Positions 34,894 to 44,441 of a stretch of DNA of 64,000 nt are shown here, in pieces. Below the pieces are notes generated by a model. The model was given only the letters and a program-made list of their open reading frames with translations, searched no databases and had not been told where the DNA came from. Both the position numbers and the translations under genes were made by a program. The stretch spans positions 2,770,501 through 2,834,500 of the forward strand of contig NZ_CP010535.1 in assembly GCF_001430825.1 (NCBI RefSeq), given 5' to 3'. The DNA comes from Sediminicola sp. YIK13. GTDB taxonomy: Bacteria > Bacteroidota > Bacteroidia > Flavobacteriales > Flavobacteriaceae. Position 1 is the first letter of the stretch. Every line of letters starts with the position of its first letter.

Positions 34894-35430
34894 ATGACGA
34901 AGCATAAGGAATTTGCTATTCCTTTTTCAGGATTGAAGCAGGGGAAGCATGAGTTTGAGTATAAAATAAAAAATGAGTTCTTTGAATCTTTTGAGTACGA
35001 TGACATTAATGGGGCCGACATAAATTTGTGGGTTACATTGAATAAGATGAGTACTATGTTGGAGTTGGAGATGGATGCAAAAGGGACGGTAAACGTCAAT
35101 TGTGACATCACGAACGAACCATTCGATCAAAAAATCACCTCTTCTTTGGAGTTGGTGGTAAAATTTGGGGATGAGTACAACGATGAGAACGATGAGATAT
35201 TAATTGTTCCCCACGGGGAACATCAGATCAACATTGCACAATATGTGTACGAAATGTTGGTCTTGGCAATACCTCAAAAAAGAGTACATCCTGGAGTTGA
35301 GGATGGTACCCTGGAGTCGGAAGTCATTGATAAGTTAGAAGAACTACAACCAAAAGAGGTTAAAGAAAATAAAGGAAACAATACAGATCCCAGATGGGAT
35401 GCTTTAAAAAAGTTATTAAAAGATAAATAA
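34894..35430 (+). CDS. yceD: YceD/DUF177 family protein (23S rRNA accumulation)
   Basis: 178 residues from the ATG at 34894 (an upstream GTG at 34885 adds three residues). The DUF177 pattern includes [16 protein letters not shown], with a single Cys where relatives often have a CxxC. An acidic middle follows, then [16 protein letters not shown] and a terminal [14 protein letters not shown], the classic end of the family. YceD is linked to 23S rRNA levels and is almost always upstream of rpmF, as here (8-base gap). Confidence 0.9.
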   Translation: MTKHKEFAIPFSGLKQGKHEFEYKIKNEFFESFEYDDINGADINLWVTLNKMSTMLELEMDAKGTVNVNCDITNEPFDQKITSSLELVVKFGDEYNDENDEILIVPHGEHQINIAQYVYEMLVLAIPQKRVHPGVEDGTLESEVIDKLEELQPKEVKENKGNNTDPRWDALKKLLKDK

Positions 35431-35438
35431 GGTTCACA

Positions 35439-35636
35439 ATGGCACATCCAAAAAGAAAGATTTCAAAAACCAGAAGAGATAAAAGGAGAACTCATTACAA
35501 AGCAGTAGCTCCAACAATTGCTAAAGATCCAACAACTGGTGAAATGCATTTGTACCACAGAGCTCACTGGCATGAAGGTAAATTATACTACAGAGGTCAA
35601 ATTTTGATCGATAAAACTGAAGAAGCTGCCGCTTAA
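35439..35636 (+). CDS. rpmF: 50S ribosomal protein L32
   Basis: 65 residues, basic, beginning [20 protein letters not shown]. The usual L32 zinc cysteines are absent (a C-minus form). Co-transcribed with yceD; a terminator at 35659-35690 follows. Confidence 0.96.
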   Translation: MAHPKRKISKTRRDKRRTHYKAVAPTIAKDPTTGEMHLYHRAHWHEGKLYYRGQILIDKTEEAAA

Positions 35637-35658
35637 TTAGGTTTTTATATAATATTGA

Positions 35659-35690
35659 ACTCCCACTTTAAAAGAGTGGGAGTTTTTTTA
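35659..35690 (+). terminator. Terminator after rpmF
   Basis: Perfect 10-bp stem AACTCCCACT / AGTGGGAGTT, loop of six, then T7. Confidence 0.85.
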
Positions 35691-35807
35691 TGGCACAGGG
35701 TCAAATTCAAAAACTAGAATTTTTAACCCTATAAGTCGTAAAAAATCATTAATTTTCACCACTTTTGAAGCATTTTTGAATGTTTTTGATTGAAAATCAG
35801 ATTTAGG

Positions 35808-36803
35808 ATGAACAAATTATCAGCAGCTATTACCGCTGTGGGAGCATATGTTCCTGACTTCATTTTGACCAATAAGCTATTGGAAGAGATGGTAGATACC
35901 AATGATGAGTGGATAACCAGTAGAACTGGAATCAAAGAAAGAAGAATACTGAAAAAGGAAGGTGCGGGAACTTCTTATATGGCCATAAAGGCAGCTGAGG
36001 AGCTTATTCAAAAAAGCAATTTGGATCCAACCGAAATCGATATGATCATCGTGGCTACGGCAACTCCTGATTTACAAGTTTCTTGTACCGCAGCCTATGT
36101 CGCTTCCGAGATAGGGGCAACCAATGCCTTTGGATACGATCTTCAGGCCGCTTGTTCCAGCTTTTTATATGGGATGTCCACTGCTTCAAGTTATATTGTT
36201 TCCGGACGCTACAAAAAAGTACTGCTTATCGGAGCAGATAAAATGTCTTCCATTATAGATTATACAGATAGAACCACTTGTATCATTTTTGGCGATGGTG
36301 CCGGTGCTGCATTGTTTGAACCCAATGAGGAAGGTCTTGGACTTCAGGATGAGTACTTAAGATCTGACGGGGTGGGGAGAAATTTCCTGAAAATTGATGC
36401 CGGAGGGTCACAATTGCCTGCCTCCTTGGAAACGGTTAAAAATCGCCAGCATTTTGTATTCCAAGATGGTAAGTCGGTGTTTAAATTTGCCGTATCCAAT
36501 ATGGCGGATGCCGCTGCTAAAATAATGGAACGCAACAACCTAACGGATAATGATGTATCTTGGTTATTGCCACACCAAGCCAACATGAGGATCATCAACG
36601 CTACGGCAAGCCGTATGGGTCTTGATGAATCCAAGGTATTGGTGAACATTGAAAAATATGGAAACACTACTTCTGCAACCTTACCATTGTTAATGGCCGA
36701 TTTTGAAAAGAGATTCAAAAAAGGCGATAATTTGGTTTTTGCAGCTTTCGGTGGTGGTTTCACCTGGGGCTCTATTTATCTGAAATGGGCGTATAATTCA
36801 TAA
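35808..36803 (+). CDS. fabH: Beta-ketoacyl-ACP synthase III
   Basis: 331 residues from the ATG at 35808 (the frame opens at a TTG, 35790). It starts fatty acid synthesis by condensing acetyl-CoA with malonyl-ACP. The catalytic triad is visible: Cys in LQAACSSFLYGM, His in WLLPHQANMRI and Asn in YGNTTSATLPL. The branched-chain preference common in Bacteroidota cannot be read directly. Followed by accB after 43 bases. Confidence 0.95.
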   Translation: MNKLSAAITAVGAYVPDFILTNKLLEEMVDTNDEWITSRTGIKERRILKKEGAGTSYMAIKAAEELIQKSNLDPTEIDMIIVATATPDLQVSCTAAYVASEIGATNAFGYDLQAACSSFLYGMSTASSYIVSGRYKKVLLIGADKMSSIIDYTDRTTCIIFGDGAGAALFEPNEEGLGLQDEYLRSDGVGRNFLKIDAGGSQLPASLETVKNRQHFVFQDGKSVFKFAVSNMADAAAKIMERNNLTDNDVSWLLPHQANMRIINATASRMGLDESKVLVNIEKYGNTTSATLPLLMADFEKRFKKGDNLVFAAFGGGFTWGSIYLKWAYNS

Positions 36804-36846
36804 CAAACTAACTAACTTTTATAGAACTAAAACTAAATCGAATTCC

Positions 36847-37332
36847 ATGGATATTAAAGAAATTCAAAACTTAATTAAATTTGTGGCTAAATCGGGTGCC
36901 AGCGAAGTAAAACTGGAAATGGATGATATCAAGATCACCATCCGAACGGGAGCAGCAGGTTCTGGTAACGAAACCACCTACGTACAGCAAATCCCAATGG
37001 GTCAAAACCAAATGGCTCCAATGCAGGCCGCACCTGCAACAGAAGCACCTGCAACAGAAGCCGCCCCCGCAAAGGCTGATGAGAATTCTAAATACATTAC
37101 TATAAAATCCCCCATCATTGGCACGTTTTATAGAAAACCATCCCCTGACAAACCTGTTTTCGTTGAAGTGGGAAGCACCATCAACAAAGGAGATGTTCTT
37201 TGTGTGATCGAGGCCATGAAACTTTTCAACGATATTGAATCGGAAGTTTCTGGTAAAATTGTGAAAGTATTAGTGGATGATTCTTCTCCTGTGGAGTTTG
37301 ATCAACCCTTATTCTTGGTAGATCCGTCATAA
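36847..37332 (+). CDS. accB: Acetyl-CoA carboxylase biotin carboxyl carrier protein
   Basis: 161 residues: N-terminal helical part, an Ala/Pro/Glu-rich linker (about 58-78, APATE repeats) and a biotinyl domain (81-159). The biotinylation motif is VIEAMKL with Lys125. It carries the carboxyl group between AccC and the carboxyltransferase. Next gene accC follows after 91 bases that contain an AT-rich inverted repeat. Confidence 0.96.
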   Translation: MDIKEIQNLIKFVAKSGASEVKLEMDDIKITIRTGAAGSGNETTYVQQIPMGQNQMAPMQAAPATEAPATEAAPAKADENSKYITIKSPIIGTFYRKPSPDKPVFVEVGSTINKGDVLCVIEAMKLFNDIESEVSGKIVKVLVDDSSPVEFDQPLFLVDPS

Positions 37333-37339
37333 GAATTTT

Positions 37340-37410
37340 TAAATGCTGAATTTTGAATGACAAATTTTTTTGGTCATTTAAAATCATTTAAAATTTAGAA
37401 TTCAAAATTT
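37340..37410. repeat. AT-rich inverted repeat between accB and accC
   Basis: AATGAC (37356-37361) and GTCATT (37373-37378) form a hairpin core, flanked by similar A/T-rich arms with GAATTTTGAAT-like and ATTCAAAATT-like words. Looks like a small intergenic palindromic repeat. Confidence 0.45.
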
Positions 37411-37423
37411 AAAACTTCAAGAG

Positions 37424-38776
37424 ATGTTTAAAAAAATACTTATTGCCAATAGGGGTGAAATAGCACTGCGTATTATCAGGACCTGTAAGGAAATGGGAAT
37501 AAAAACAGTTGCTGTTTATTCCAAGGCAGATGAAGAGAGCTTACATGTGAGGTTTGCGGACGAAGCTGTTTGTATAGGCCCGGCCCCCAGTAGTGAATCT
37601 TATTTAAAAATACCAAATATCATCGCAGCGGCAGAAATTACCAATGCAGATGCTATTCATCCTGGATATGGTTTCCTTTCCGAAAATTCCAAGTTTTCAA
37701 GGATCTGTGCCGAGCACGAGATTAAATTTATTGGCGCTTCTGGGGATCAGATCGATAAAATGGGAGATAAGGCTACGGCCAAGGAAACCATGGAAAAAGC
37801 TGGAGTTCCTATTGTGCCCGGTTCAAAAGGCCTTTTAAAATCAGTTGAAGATGCCAAAAAAACAGCCAAAGTTGTTGGGTACCCCGTTATGATCAAAGCT
37901 ACCGCTGGTGGTGGAGGTAAAGGGATGCGAGCTGTTTGGAAAGAGGAGGAAATGGAAAAATTGTACAATAGTGCTGTCCAGGAAGCTTCGGCTGCCTTTG
38001 GAAATGGGGCCATGTACATGGAAAAATTAATAGAGGAACCAAGGCATATCGAAATACAGATCGTTGGTGATCAGTATGGGAAGGCCTGTCACCTATCAGA
38101 AAGGGATTGTTCCATCCAAAGACGTCATCAAAAGCTTACCGAAGAGACCCCGTCTCCTTTTATGACAGATAAATTGAGGGATGATATGGGTAAGGCCGCG
38201 GTAAAAGCTGCCGAATTTATAAAATACGAAGGTGCGGGTACTATCGAATTTTTGGTGGACAAGCATAGGAATTTCTATTTTATGGAGATGAATACCCGTA
38301 TTCAGGTTGAGCATCCAATTACAGAACAGGTCATAGATTATGATTTGATCCGTGAACAAATATTGGTTGCCGCAGGAGTGCCAATTTCAGGAAAGAATTA
38401 TACCCCTAAATTACATTCTATTGAGTGCCGTATCAATGCCGAGGATCCTTATAATGGTTTTAGACCATCTCCGGGAAAAATCACAACATTGCATACGCCT
38501 GGAGGACACGGGATTCGCTTAGACACACATGTGTACAGCGGGTATACCATACCGCCAAATTACGATTCCATGATCGCTAAGCTTATTACAACGGCCCAGA
38601 CGAGAGAGGAAGCCATCAATAAGATGAAGCGTGCTTTGGACGAGTTTGTGATTGAAGGAATAAAGACGACCATTCCTTTCCACAGACAGTTGATGGACCA
38701 TCCGGATTATTTGGCGGGGAACTATACCACCAAATTCATGGAAAGCTGGGTAATGGATCCACAACCAGAAGAATAA
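37424..38776 (+). CDS. accC: Acetyl-CoA carboxylase biotin carboxylase subunit
   Basis: 450 residues, normal length. Begins [19 protein letters not shown]; the ATP-grasp loop is [16 protein letters not shown]; the biotin/bicarbonate site includes [12 protein letters not shown]; the Mg-binding end is [15 protein letters not shown]. It carboxylates biotin on AccB using bicarbonate and ATP. Confidence 0.97.
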   Translation: MFKKILIANRGEIALRIIRTCKEMGIKTVAVYSKADEESLHVRFADEAVCIGPAPSSESYLKIPNIIAAAEITNADAIHPGYGFLSENSKFSRICAEHEIKFIGASGDQIDKMGDKATAKETMEKAGVPIVPGSKGLLKSVEDAKKTAKVVGYPVMIKATAGGGGKGMRAVWKEEEMEKLYNSAVQEASAAFGNGAMYMEKLIEEPRHIEIQIVGDQYGKACHLSERDCSIQRRHQKLTEETPSPFMTDKLRDDMGKAAVKAAEFIKYEGAGTIEFLVDKHRNFYFMEMNTRIQVEHPITEQVIDYDLIREQILVAAGVPISGKNYTPKLHSIECRINAEDPYNGFRPSPGKITTLHTPGGHGIRLDTHVYSGYTIPPNYDSMIAKLITTAQTREEAINKMKRALDEFVIEGIKTTIPFHRQLMDHPDYLAGNYTTKFMESWVMDPQPEE

Positions 38777-38780
38777 GACA

Positions 38781-38808
38781 AAAACTCCGGCCAATGCCGG
38801 AGTTTTTT
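38781..38808 (+). terminator. Terminator after accC
   Basis: Perfect stem AAAACTCCGGC / GCCGGAGTTTT, CAAT loop, T-run. Ends the fabH-accB-accC unit. Confidence 0.85.
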
Positions 38809-38920
38809 TATACAATCTATTTAAACTTTTGCAAGGGATTCAGCTTAGTATTTAGACTATTTAAATAGTTCTTACTAAAATGATAACCCTTATTTTTATG
38901 ACCATAAAAAATAACTTCAC

Positions 38921-40033
38921 GTGAATTTAAGTTACTGGGAATATAAAACATGGTTGTCCAATATAGATTTTACCATTGTGGGGAGCGGTATTGTTGGTCT
39001 TAACTGCGCACTTCACCTTAAAAAACGTTTCCCAAATGCAAAGATATTGGTCCTTGAAAAAGGGATTCTACCCCAAGGGGCCAGCACCAAAAATGCTGGG
39101 TTTGCTTGCTTTGGAAGTATCTCTGAGATATTGGCTGATCTAAAACAGCACACCGAGGAAGAGGTGCTGCAACTCGTGAAAAAACGTTGGGACGGCGTAC
39201 AATTATTGCGACAAAATATTGGTGATGCCAACATGGATTTCCAGAATCACGGAGGGCATGAGGTATTTATGGAGGCCCATACGGAATTGTATCAAAATTG
39301 TTTGGAACATATTGGCGTGGTCAATGAATTACTTGCTCCGGTATTTGGTGATGACGGCTTCCGGGCCCACCCCAATACGTTTAATTTTAAGGGCATACAG
39401 CAACAGTTCATCACCAATACTTTTGAATCTCAAATAGATACGGGCAAGATGATGTCTACCTTATTGCAAAAGGTCCAAAATGCTGGAGTGGTCATCTTAA
39501 ACGCCATTCAGGTTGAAGCTTTGGAGGACGCAGAAGGGCATGTTGAGGTAAAAACAAACCAGTTTGAGTTTAAGACAGGGAAGTTATTGGTGGCCACCAA
39601 CGGCTTTGCCTCTCAATTGATAAAAGGGGATGTACAGCCTGCCCGAGCACAAGTACTCGTTACCAAGCCCATTGAAAACTTAAAGGTCATAGGGACCTTC
39701 CATTTGGATGAGGGGTACTATTATTTTAGAAACATTCAGGACAGGATTTTGTTTGGAGGGGGGCGCAACTTGGATTTTAAAGGAGAAGAAACCATGGCTT
39801 TCGGGGAGACCCAATTGATACAAAATAAGCTGGAAGATATTCTAAAACATATCATTTTGCCCGATACCCCCTTTGAAGTGGACCAACGATGGAGTGGCAT
39901 CATGGGCATGGGCACCCAAAAGAGGCCCATCATCAAGCAAATCTCAGAAAATGTTTCCTGTGGGGTTCGTTTGGGAGGCATGGGGATAGCCATCGGAAGC
40001 CTTATCGGCAAAGAACTTGCAGAACTAGTCTAA
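38921..40033 (+). CDS. FAD-dependent oxidoreductase (DadA/glycine-oxidase-like)
   Basis: 370 residues from a GTG at 38921. A dinucleotide-binding motif DFTIVGSGIVGLNCALHL sits at about 16-33, followed by an acidic-ended strand LVLEKG. The C-terminal GVRLGGMGIAIGSLIGKEL is the DAO-type FAD closing loop. It likely oxidises an amine or amino acid. No signal peptide. The GreA-C-like gene starts 14 bases after it, same strand. Confidence 0.85.
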   Translation: MNLSYWEYKTWLSNIDFTIVGSGIVGLNCALHLKKRFPNAKILVLEKGILPQGASTKNAGFACFGSISEILADLKQHTEEEVLQLVKKRWDGVQLLRQNIGDANMDFQNHGGHEVFMEAHTELYQNCLEHIGVVNELLAPVFGDDGFRAHPNTFNFKGIQQQFITNTFESQIDTGKMMSTLLQKVQNAGVVILNAIQVEALEDAEGHVEVKTNQFEFKTGKLLVATNGFASQLIKGDVQPARAQVLVTKPIENLKVIGTFHLDEGYYYFRNIQDRILFGGGRNLDFKGEETMAFGETQLIQNKLEDILKHIILPDTPFEVDQRWSGIMGMGTQKRPIIKQISENVSCGVRLGGMGIAIGSLIGKELAELV

Positions 40034-40047
40034 GTAATAGAGCACCT

Positions 40048-40506
40048 ATGGGAATAGATCCGTTAAAACAACAGTTATACGACCATTGCCAAGGTTATAT
40101 ACAAAATAGATTGGGGCGTATTCAAAAGAATATTCAGGAGATACAAGAAGCCTTGGGTTCCGAGACCAAGAGTAGTGCCGGGGACAAGCATGAAACAGGG
40201 CGCGCCATGATCCAATTGGAACGAGAAAAATTGGGGGTACAATTGTCCGAAATTCAGAAAGTACAAGGGTTGTTCCAACGTGTGCCCCTCTCAGGGCAAT
40301 CAAGAACGGTTTCTTTGGGCAGTTTGGTGAAGACCAATACCAATAGCTATTACTTGGCTATAAGTGCAGGAGAGGTCCGTATTGATGGGAAGGTGTATTA
40401 TGCCATCGCACCCAATACACCAATAGGGAAATTATTGTTGGGAAAAACCGAAAATGAAACTATAGAATTCAATGGTAAGGAAATACGTATTACTGCAATC
40501 CTTTAG
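40048..40506 (+). CDS. GreA/GreB C-terminal-domain-like small protein
   Basis: 152 residues from the ATG at 40048 (the frame opens 53 codons earlier, inside the previous gene). An N-terminal helical hairpin (about 5-70, charged, coiled-coil-like, GDKHETGRAMIQ) is followed by a beta domain (about 95-152) with YYAIAPNTPIGKLLLGKTENET, which matches the FKBP-like C-domain of Gre factors (SPIARALLGK-type). It may bind RNA polymerase; the acidic tip residues of true GreA are not clear. Databases may label it a 3-oxoacyl-ACP synthase by error. Confidence 0.65.
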   Translation: MGIDPLKQQLYDHCQGYIQNRLGRIQKNIQEIQEALGSETKSSAGDKHETGRAMIQLEREKLGVQLSEIQKVQGLFQRVPLSGQSRTVSLGSLVKTNTNSYYLAISAGEVRIDGKVYYAIAPNTPIGKLLLGKTENETIEFNGKEIRITAIL

Positions 40507-40521
40507 GTAGTTGATTGGGCC

Positions 40522-40926
40522 TTAGTCCAATTTGGGCTTGCCCCTTAAACTTTTTTTCTGCGCTTTTTTTAACTTCGATTTCAAACGCTTTTCTACAGCA
40601 GACCTTTTAGGCTTGGTCTTTCGCCTTTTTTTAGCAACCGTTAAAGCACTTCTTATAAGGTCCAAAAATTTCTGAATGACCAATTCCTTGTTTTTGTGCT
40701 GACTTCGGCTCGTATCAGAATATAGAATCAGTACATTTTCTTTGGTGAGCCTGATTCCTATTTTGGTATAGATACGTTCTTTTTCATTTTCAGATAGCCC
40801 TTTGGAAGCTGCTACATCAAAATAAAGTTCCACCTTGGAAGATACCTTGTTCACATGCTGCCCGCCCGCACCACTGCTCCTTACCGCCTTAAATTCCAAT
40901 TCCTGTACGATGCGTTCTTTGTCCAA
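40522..40926 (-). CDS. arfB: Alternative ribosome-rescue factor B (ArfB/YaeJ peptidyl-tRNA hydrolase)
   Basis: 134 residues. The catalytic GGQ motif is in VRSSGAGGQHVNKVSSKVEL (about 16-35), and the basic C-terminal tail (about 100-134, KKRRKTKPKRS...) is the part that enters the empty mRNA channel of stalled ribosomes. Stand-alone GGQ protein without codon-recognition domains, as expected. It follows the ABC ATPase gene by 5 bases. Confidence 0.92.
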   Translation of the reverse strand: MDKERIVQELEFKAVRSSGAGGQHVNKVSSKVELYFDVAASKGLSENEKERIYTKIGIRLTKENVLILYSDTSRSQHKNKELVIQKFLDLIRSALTVAKKRRKTKPKRSAVEKRLKSKLKKAQKKSLRGKPKLD

Positions 40927-40931
40927 ATTGA

Positions 40932-41906
40932 CTATGCTATTCTTGCGTTAATGGTTTCTAAGGCCACATTTAAATAGATCTTTGTTTCCGGCTTCAAGCT
41001 TTCTCTAGAAGTAAAGGACAGGGTTTCCCCGTCATCCGTTAGCCCTTCGTGCAGGTAATGGCTCCCCTTAAAAAAGGATTTCTTAACACGTACCCGTAAT
41101 CCTGTTTTTTCGGAAATCTGAAATTCATGGGGGTAGACCAAGATGGATTTGTTGATTTTGGCGTACTGTTTGAGCAATTGGATAGGTACAGTGTTGACCT
41201 CTCCGAAGAGCGATGCCGTATATAAATCTTTGGGGTGTCTGTATATGTTTTTAGGAGTGCCGTGTGCCAGTATTTCTTGATCTTTCAGAACGATCAATTG
41301 ATCGGCATAGGGCAGAACATCGTCCATATCATGTGTCGCCACCAAACATGTAATTCCTTTTCGCTTTAAATAATTGAAGAGATTTTTTCTAAAACTGTTG
41401 GTTCTAAAATTGTCAATATGGCCAAAAGGTTCATCCAGCAATAATAGTTCAGGTTCTTGAGCCAACACGCGGGCCAATGCCACGCGTTGCTGTTGTCCAC
41501 CGCTCAAAAACTGTACTTTGGTCTTGGCAAAATCTTCCATTTCTATCATTTCAAGAAGTTGCTCTGTGCGCTCCTGCAGTTCCTCGGGGTAAAAAACAGA
41601 AAGGTACTTACTCACGTTCTCTTCAACCGTAGTGTAAGGCATCAGGTCAAAATCCTGCGAAAGATATTTCATATATTTCTCCCCTGGAACCAGGTTGAAA
41701 TCGGGTCCAAGCACTTGTTTGTCGTTCCATGAAATGGTCCCATTAGCGGGCTGAAGTAGGCCGTAAACAAGTTTCAACAAAGTACTCTTGCCGCATCCAC
41801 TCTCGCCAATAATGGAAAGGTGCTCCCCTTTTCCGACAGTAAAGTTCAGGTCTTTCAGCACCGTTTTTTCGGTGTACCCAAAGGATATGGAATTAACGTT
41901 TAGCAT
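40932..41906 (-). CDS. ABC transporter ATP-binding protein
   Basis: 324 residues. Walker A GESGCGKST (34-42), Q-loop YLSQDFDLMPY, signature LSGGQQQRVALARVLA, Walker B LLLLDEPFGHID and H-loop CLVATHDMDD are all present. A ~100-residue C-terminal extension resembles the regulatory domain of importers of the CysA/PotA group. No permease is adjacent, so the partner is unknown. First gene of a pair with arfB. Confidence 0.9.
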   Translation of the reverse strand: MLNVNSISFGYTEKTVLKDLNFTVGKGEHLSIIGESGCGKSTLLKLVYGLLQPANGTISWNDKQVLGPDFNLVPGEKYMKYLSQDFDLMPYTTVEENVSKYLSVFYPEELQERTEQLLEMIEMEDFAKTKVQFLSGGQQQRVALARVLAQEPELLLLDEPFGHIDNFRTNSFRKNLFNYLKRKGITCLVATHDMDDVLPYADQLIVLKDQEILAHGTPKNIYRHPKDLYTASLFGEVNTVPIQLLKQYAKINKSILVYPHEFQISEKTGLRVRVKKSFFKGSHYLHEGLTDDGETLSFTSRESLKPETKIYLNVALETINARIA

Positions 41907-41950
41907 GGTGCAAAATTACTCAAAAAACAGATTAAGATTAAATGGTAATA

Positions 41951-41979
41951 AAAATCCGCTCCCTATGGGAACGGATTTT
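41951..41979 (-). terminator. Terminator of the S9 peptidase gene
   Basis: Stem AAAATCCG / CGGATTTT with inner TCCC/GGGA; T-run on the minus strand. Lies 21 bases past the stop at 42000. Confidence 0.75.
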
Positions 41980-41999
41980 AAATAATTAAAATAGTTTCA

Positions 42000-44156
42000 T
42001 TAGTCTTTAAACTCCTTTAAAACAGCTTGGTTGGGCAATTGTTCAAAACCCATATTGTAAAGGGTAAAGCCATAAATATCTGCGTATTGCTCTATAGTCT
42101 TGCTTACTGGGGTACCTGCGCCATGGCCTGCATTGGTCTCAATGCGGATTAAGGTAGGATTGTCCCCGCTTTGTTTTTCCTGTAATTCCGCTGCAAATTT
42201 AAAGCTATGTGCAGGGACCACCCTATCATCGTGGTCACCGGTTGTGACCAAGGTGGCCGGATAAGAGGTCCCTTTTTTAACATTGTGCACGGGGGAATAC
42301 CCTTTGAGGTATTCAAACATTTCCTTATCATCTTCTGAAGTGCCATAATCATAGGCCCATCCGGCACCGGAAGTAAAGGTGTGATAGCGCAACATGTCGA
42401 GGACTCCAACTGCTGGCAAGGCTACTTTCATTAGATCTGGACGCTGGGTCATGGTGGCCCCTACCAGTAAACCGCCATTGGATCCGCCCCTTATCGCCAA
42501 ATACTCTGAAGAGGTGTATTTGTTTTCAATAAGATATTCAGCGGCAGCAATAAAATCATCAAAAACATTTTGTTTTTTGGTTTTGATACCTGCATCATGC
42601 CATTTTTTACCATATTCCCCTCCACCGCGCAGGTTGGGAACAGCATAAACGCCTCCTTGCTCCATCCAAACAGCATTGACAATGCTGAAAGAAGGGGTGA
42701 GGCTCACATTAAATCCGCCATAACCATATAAAATGGTCGGGTTCTTTCCATTGAGTTCCAATCCCTTTTTATAGGTGATGATCATAGGAACTTTGGTTCC
42801 ATCCTTAGAGTTATAAAATACCTGCTTGGATTCATAGTCGTTGGGATTAAAATCGATTTCTGGTTTCCAGTATTGTTCATATTCCCCTGTTTCAACATTG
42901 TACTTATAGGATGATCCGGGCGTATTGTAATTGGTAAAGGAAAAGTAAAACTCCTTGTCTTCTTTTTTGCCGCCAAAACCACTTGCACTTCCCAAACCTG
43001 GTAGTTTTACTTCACGGATCATTTTCCCATTGTAGTCGTATTGATACACTTTGGAAATGGCATCTACCATATATTCCGCGAAGAAATAGCCGCCTCCAGT
43101 GCTCGGGCTAAGAACGTTTTCAGCTTCTGGGATAAAATCTTTCCAATTTTTGGGCATTGGGTTTGATGCATCCACTGTCACAATCTTTTGGTTGGGCGCA
43201 TCCATATTGGTCATGATATACAATTTGGATCCCACATTTTCGATGACATAGCTGTCAGTGTCCGTGTTGTCCAACACCGTACTAATTTTACTGTTGGGCT
43301 TTGTAAGATCCTTCATCAACAATTTATTGCCCGAAGTAGAGGTCCTTGGATAAATGAACAAATAGTGTTGATCCTCTGTCACGCTTCCGCTAACATATCT
43401 GTGTTTTTCTTCGGGAGTCCCCCCATAAATTAACAGGTCATTTTTTTGTGGGGTTCCCAACTTATGGTAATAAAGTTTGTGCTGGTCGGTTTTTGCCGAG
43501 AGTTCACTACCCTTGGGTTTATCATAACTGGAATAGTAGAACCCTTCATTTCCTTTCCAAGAGACTCCGCTAAATTTGATGTCTACAAGAGTGTCCTCAA
43601 CTATTTCCTTCGTCACGGCATTCATGACAATTACCTTTCGCCAATCACTACCCCCTTCGGAGATGGAATAAGCGGCCAAAGAGCCGTCCTTTGTAAAATT
43701 TAAGCCGGCTAAAGAGGTGGTGCCATCTTCAGAAAAGGTATTGGGATCTAAGAATATCTCGGCCTCCCCTTCTCCTTTTTTACGGTATACCACATATTGG
43801 TTCTGGAGGCCGTCATTTTTATAGAAATAGGTATAATCGCCCTCATTGAACGGGGAACCCAGTTTTTCATAGTTCCATAATTTTTCCAATCGATTTTTTA
43901 GATCTTGACGGAAAGGAATTTTTTCTAAATATCCAAAAGTGGCCGTATTCTGGGCTTTCACCCATTCTTCTGTTTCAGAACTTCTGTCGTCCTCCAACCA
44001 ACGGTAGGGATCTTGAACTTCAGTACCAAAATAGGTGTTGACGGTGTCTACTTTTTTAGTGGTGGGATAATTCACGGAAATTTTTTCTTTTTTAGGAGTG
44101 GTTTCGCAGGCTACAAAAAGAGATGCGGTCGCGAGTAATAAAAATGTTTTTTTCAT
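42000..44156 (-). CDS. Prolyl oligopeptidase family serine peptidase (S9), lipoprotein
   Basis: 718 residues. Signal peptide with lipobox LFVAC (Cys at 16). The seven-bladed propeller spans about 90-440 and the alpha/beta hydrolase domain about 450-715. Catalytic Ser in [12 protein letters not shown], Asp in [14 protein letters not shown], His in [10 protein letters not shown]. Cleaves short peptides after proline in the periplasm or at the outer membrane. Divergent from the subtilase gene across a 285-base spacer. Confidence 0.94.
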   Translation of the reverse strand: MKKTFLLLATASLFVACETTPKKEKISVNYPTTKKVDTVNTYFGTEVQDPYRWLEDDRSSETEEWVKAQNTATFGYLEKIPFRQDLKNRLEKLWNYEKLGSPFNEGDYTYFYKNDGLQNQYVVYRKKGEGEAEIFLDPNTFSEDGTTSLAGLNFTKDGSLAAYSISEGGSDWRKVIVMNAVTKEIVEDTLVDIKFSGVSWKGNEGFYYSSYDKPKGSELSAKTDQHKLYYHKLGTPQKNDLLIYGGTPEEKHRYVSGSVTEDQHYLFIYPRTSTSGNKLLMKDLTKPNSKISTVLDNTDTDSYVIENVGSKLYIMTNMDAPNQKIVTVDASNPMPKNWKDFIPEAENVLSPSTGGGYFFAEYMVDAISKVYQYDYNGKMIREVKLPGLGSASGFGGKKEDKEFYFSFTNYNTPGSSYKYNVETGEYEQYWKPEIDFNPNDYESKQVFYNSKDGTKVPMIITYKKGLELNGKNPTILYGYGGFNVSLTPSFSIVNAVWMEQGGVYAVPNLRGGGEYGKKWHDAGIKTKKQNVFDDFIAAAEYLIENKYTSSEYLAIRGGSNGGLLVGATMTQRPDLMKVALPAVGVLDMLRYHTFTSGAGWAYDYGTSEDDKEMFEYLKGYSPVHNVKKGTSYPATLVTTGDHDDRVVPAHSFKFAAELQEKQSGDNPTLIRIETNAGHGAGTPVSKTIEQYADIYGFTLYNMGFEQLPNQAVLKEFKD

Positions 44157-44441
44157 AATCTTTCATTTGCTTGGTCAGCTAAAAATACCAATAAATAACT
44201 TTTAGGCTGAAGCATTATAATGGTTTTAACAATTTTTCCGTGTGCTGTCAAGAATTTAGATGTATTCCAGGTATTATGGGAATCGACCAAGAGGTTGTAG
44301 AAGTTTAAAGATTGGGAATTTTGCGAATCTTGTTTAAACGAAATGGTGTTCTTCTTAAACCTTTCAACAATTTTGTTAAAAAATGTTAAATAGTTACTAA
44401 AAAATATATATTTTTAGAAAAAACCAATAACCAAATTCATT

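Noticed and set aside
37080-37090. CRISPR-like or tandem repeat arrays anywhere in the window (for example the APATE repeats in accB)
   Set aside because: The accB repeats are a normal Ala/Pro linker; no spaced repeat array, cas gene or transposase was seen in the window.
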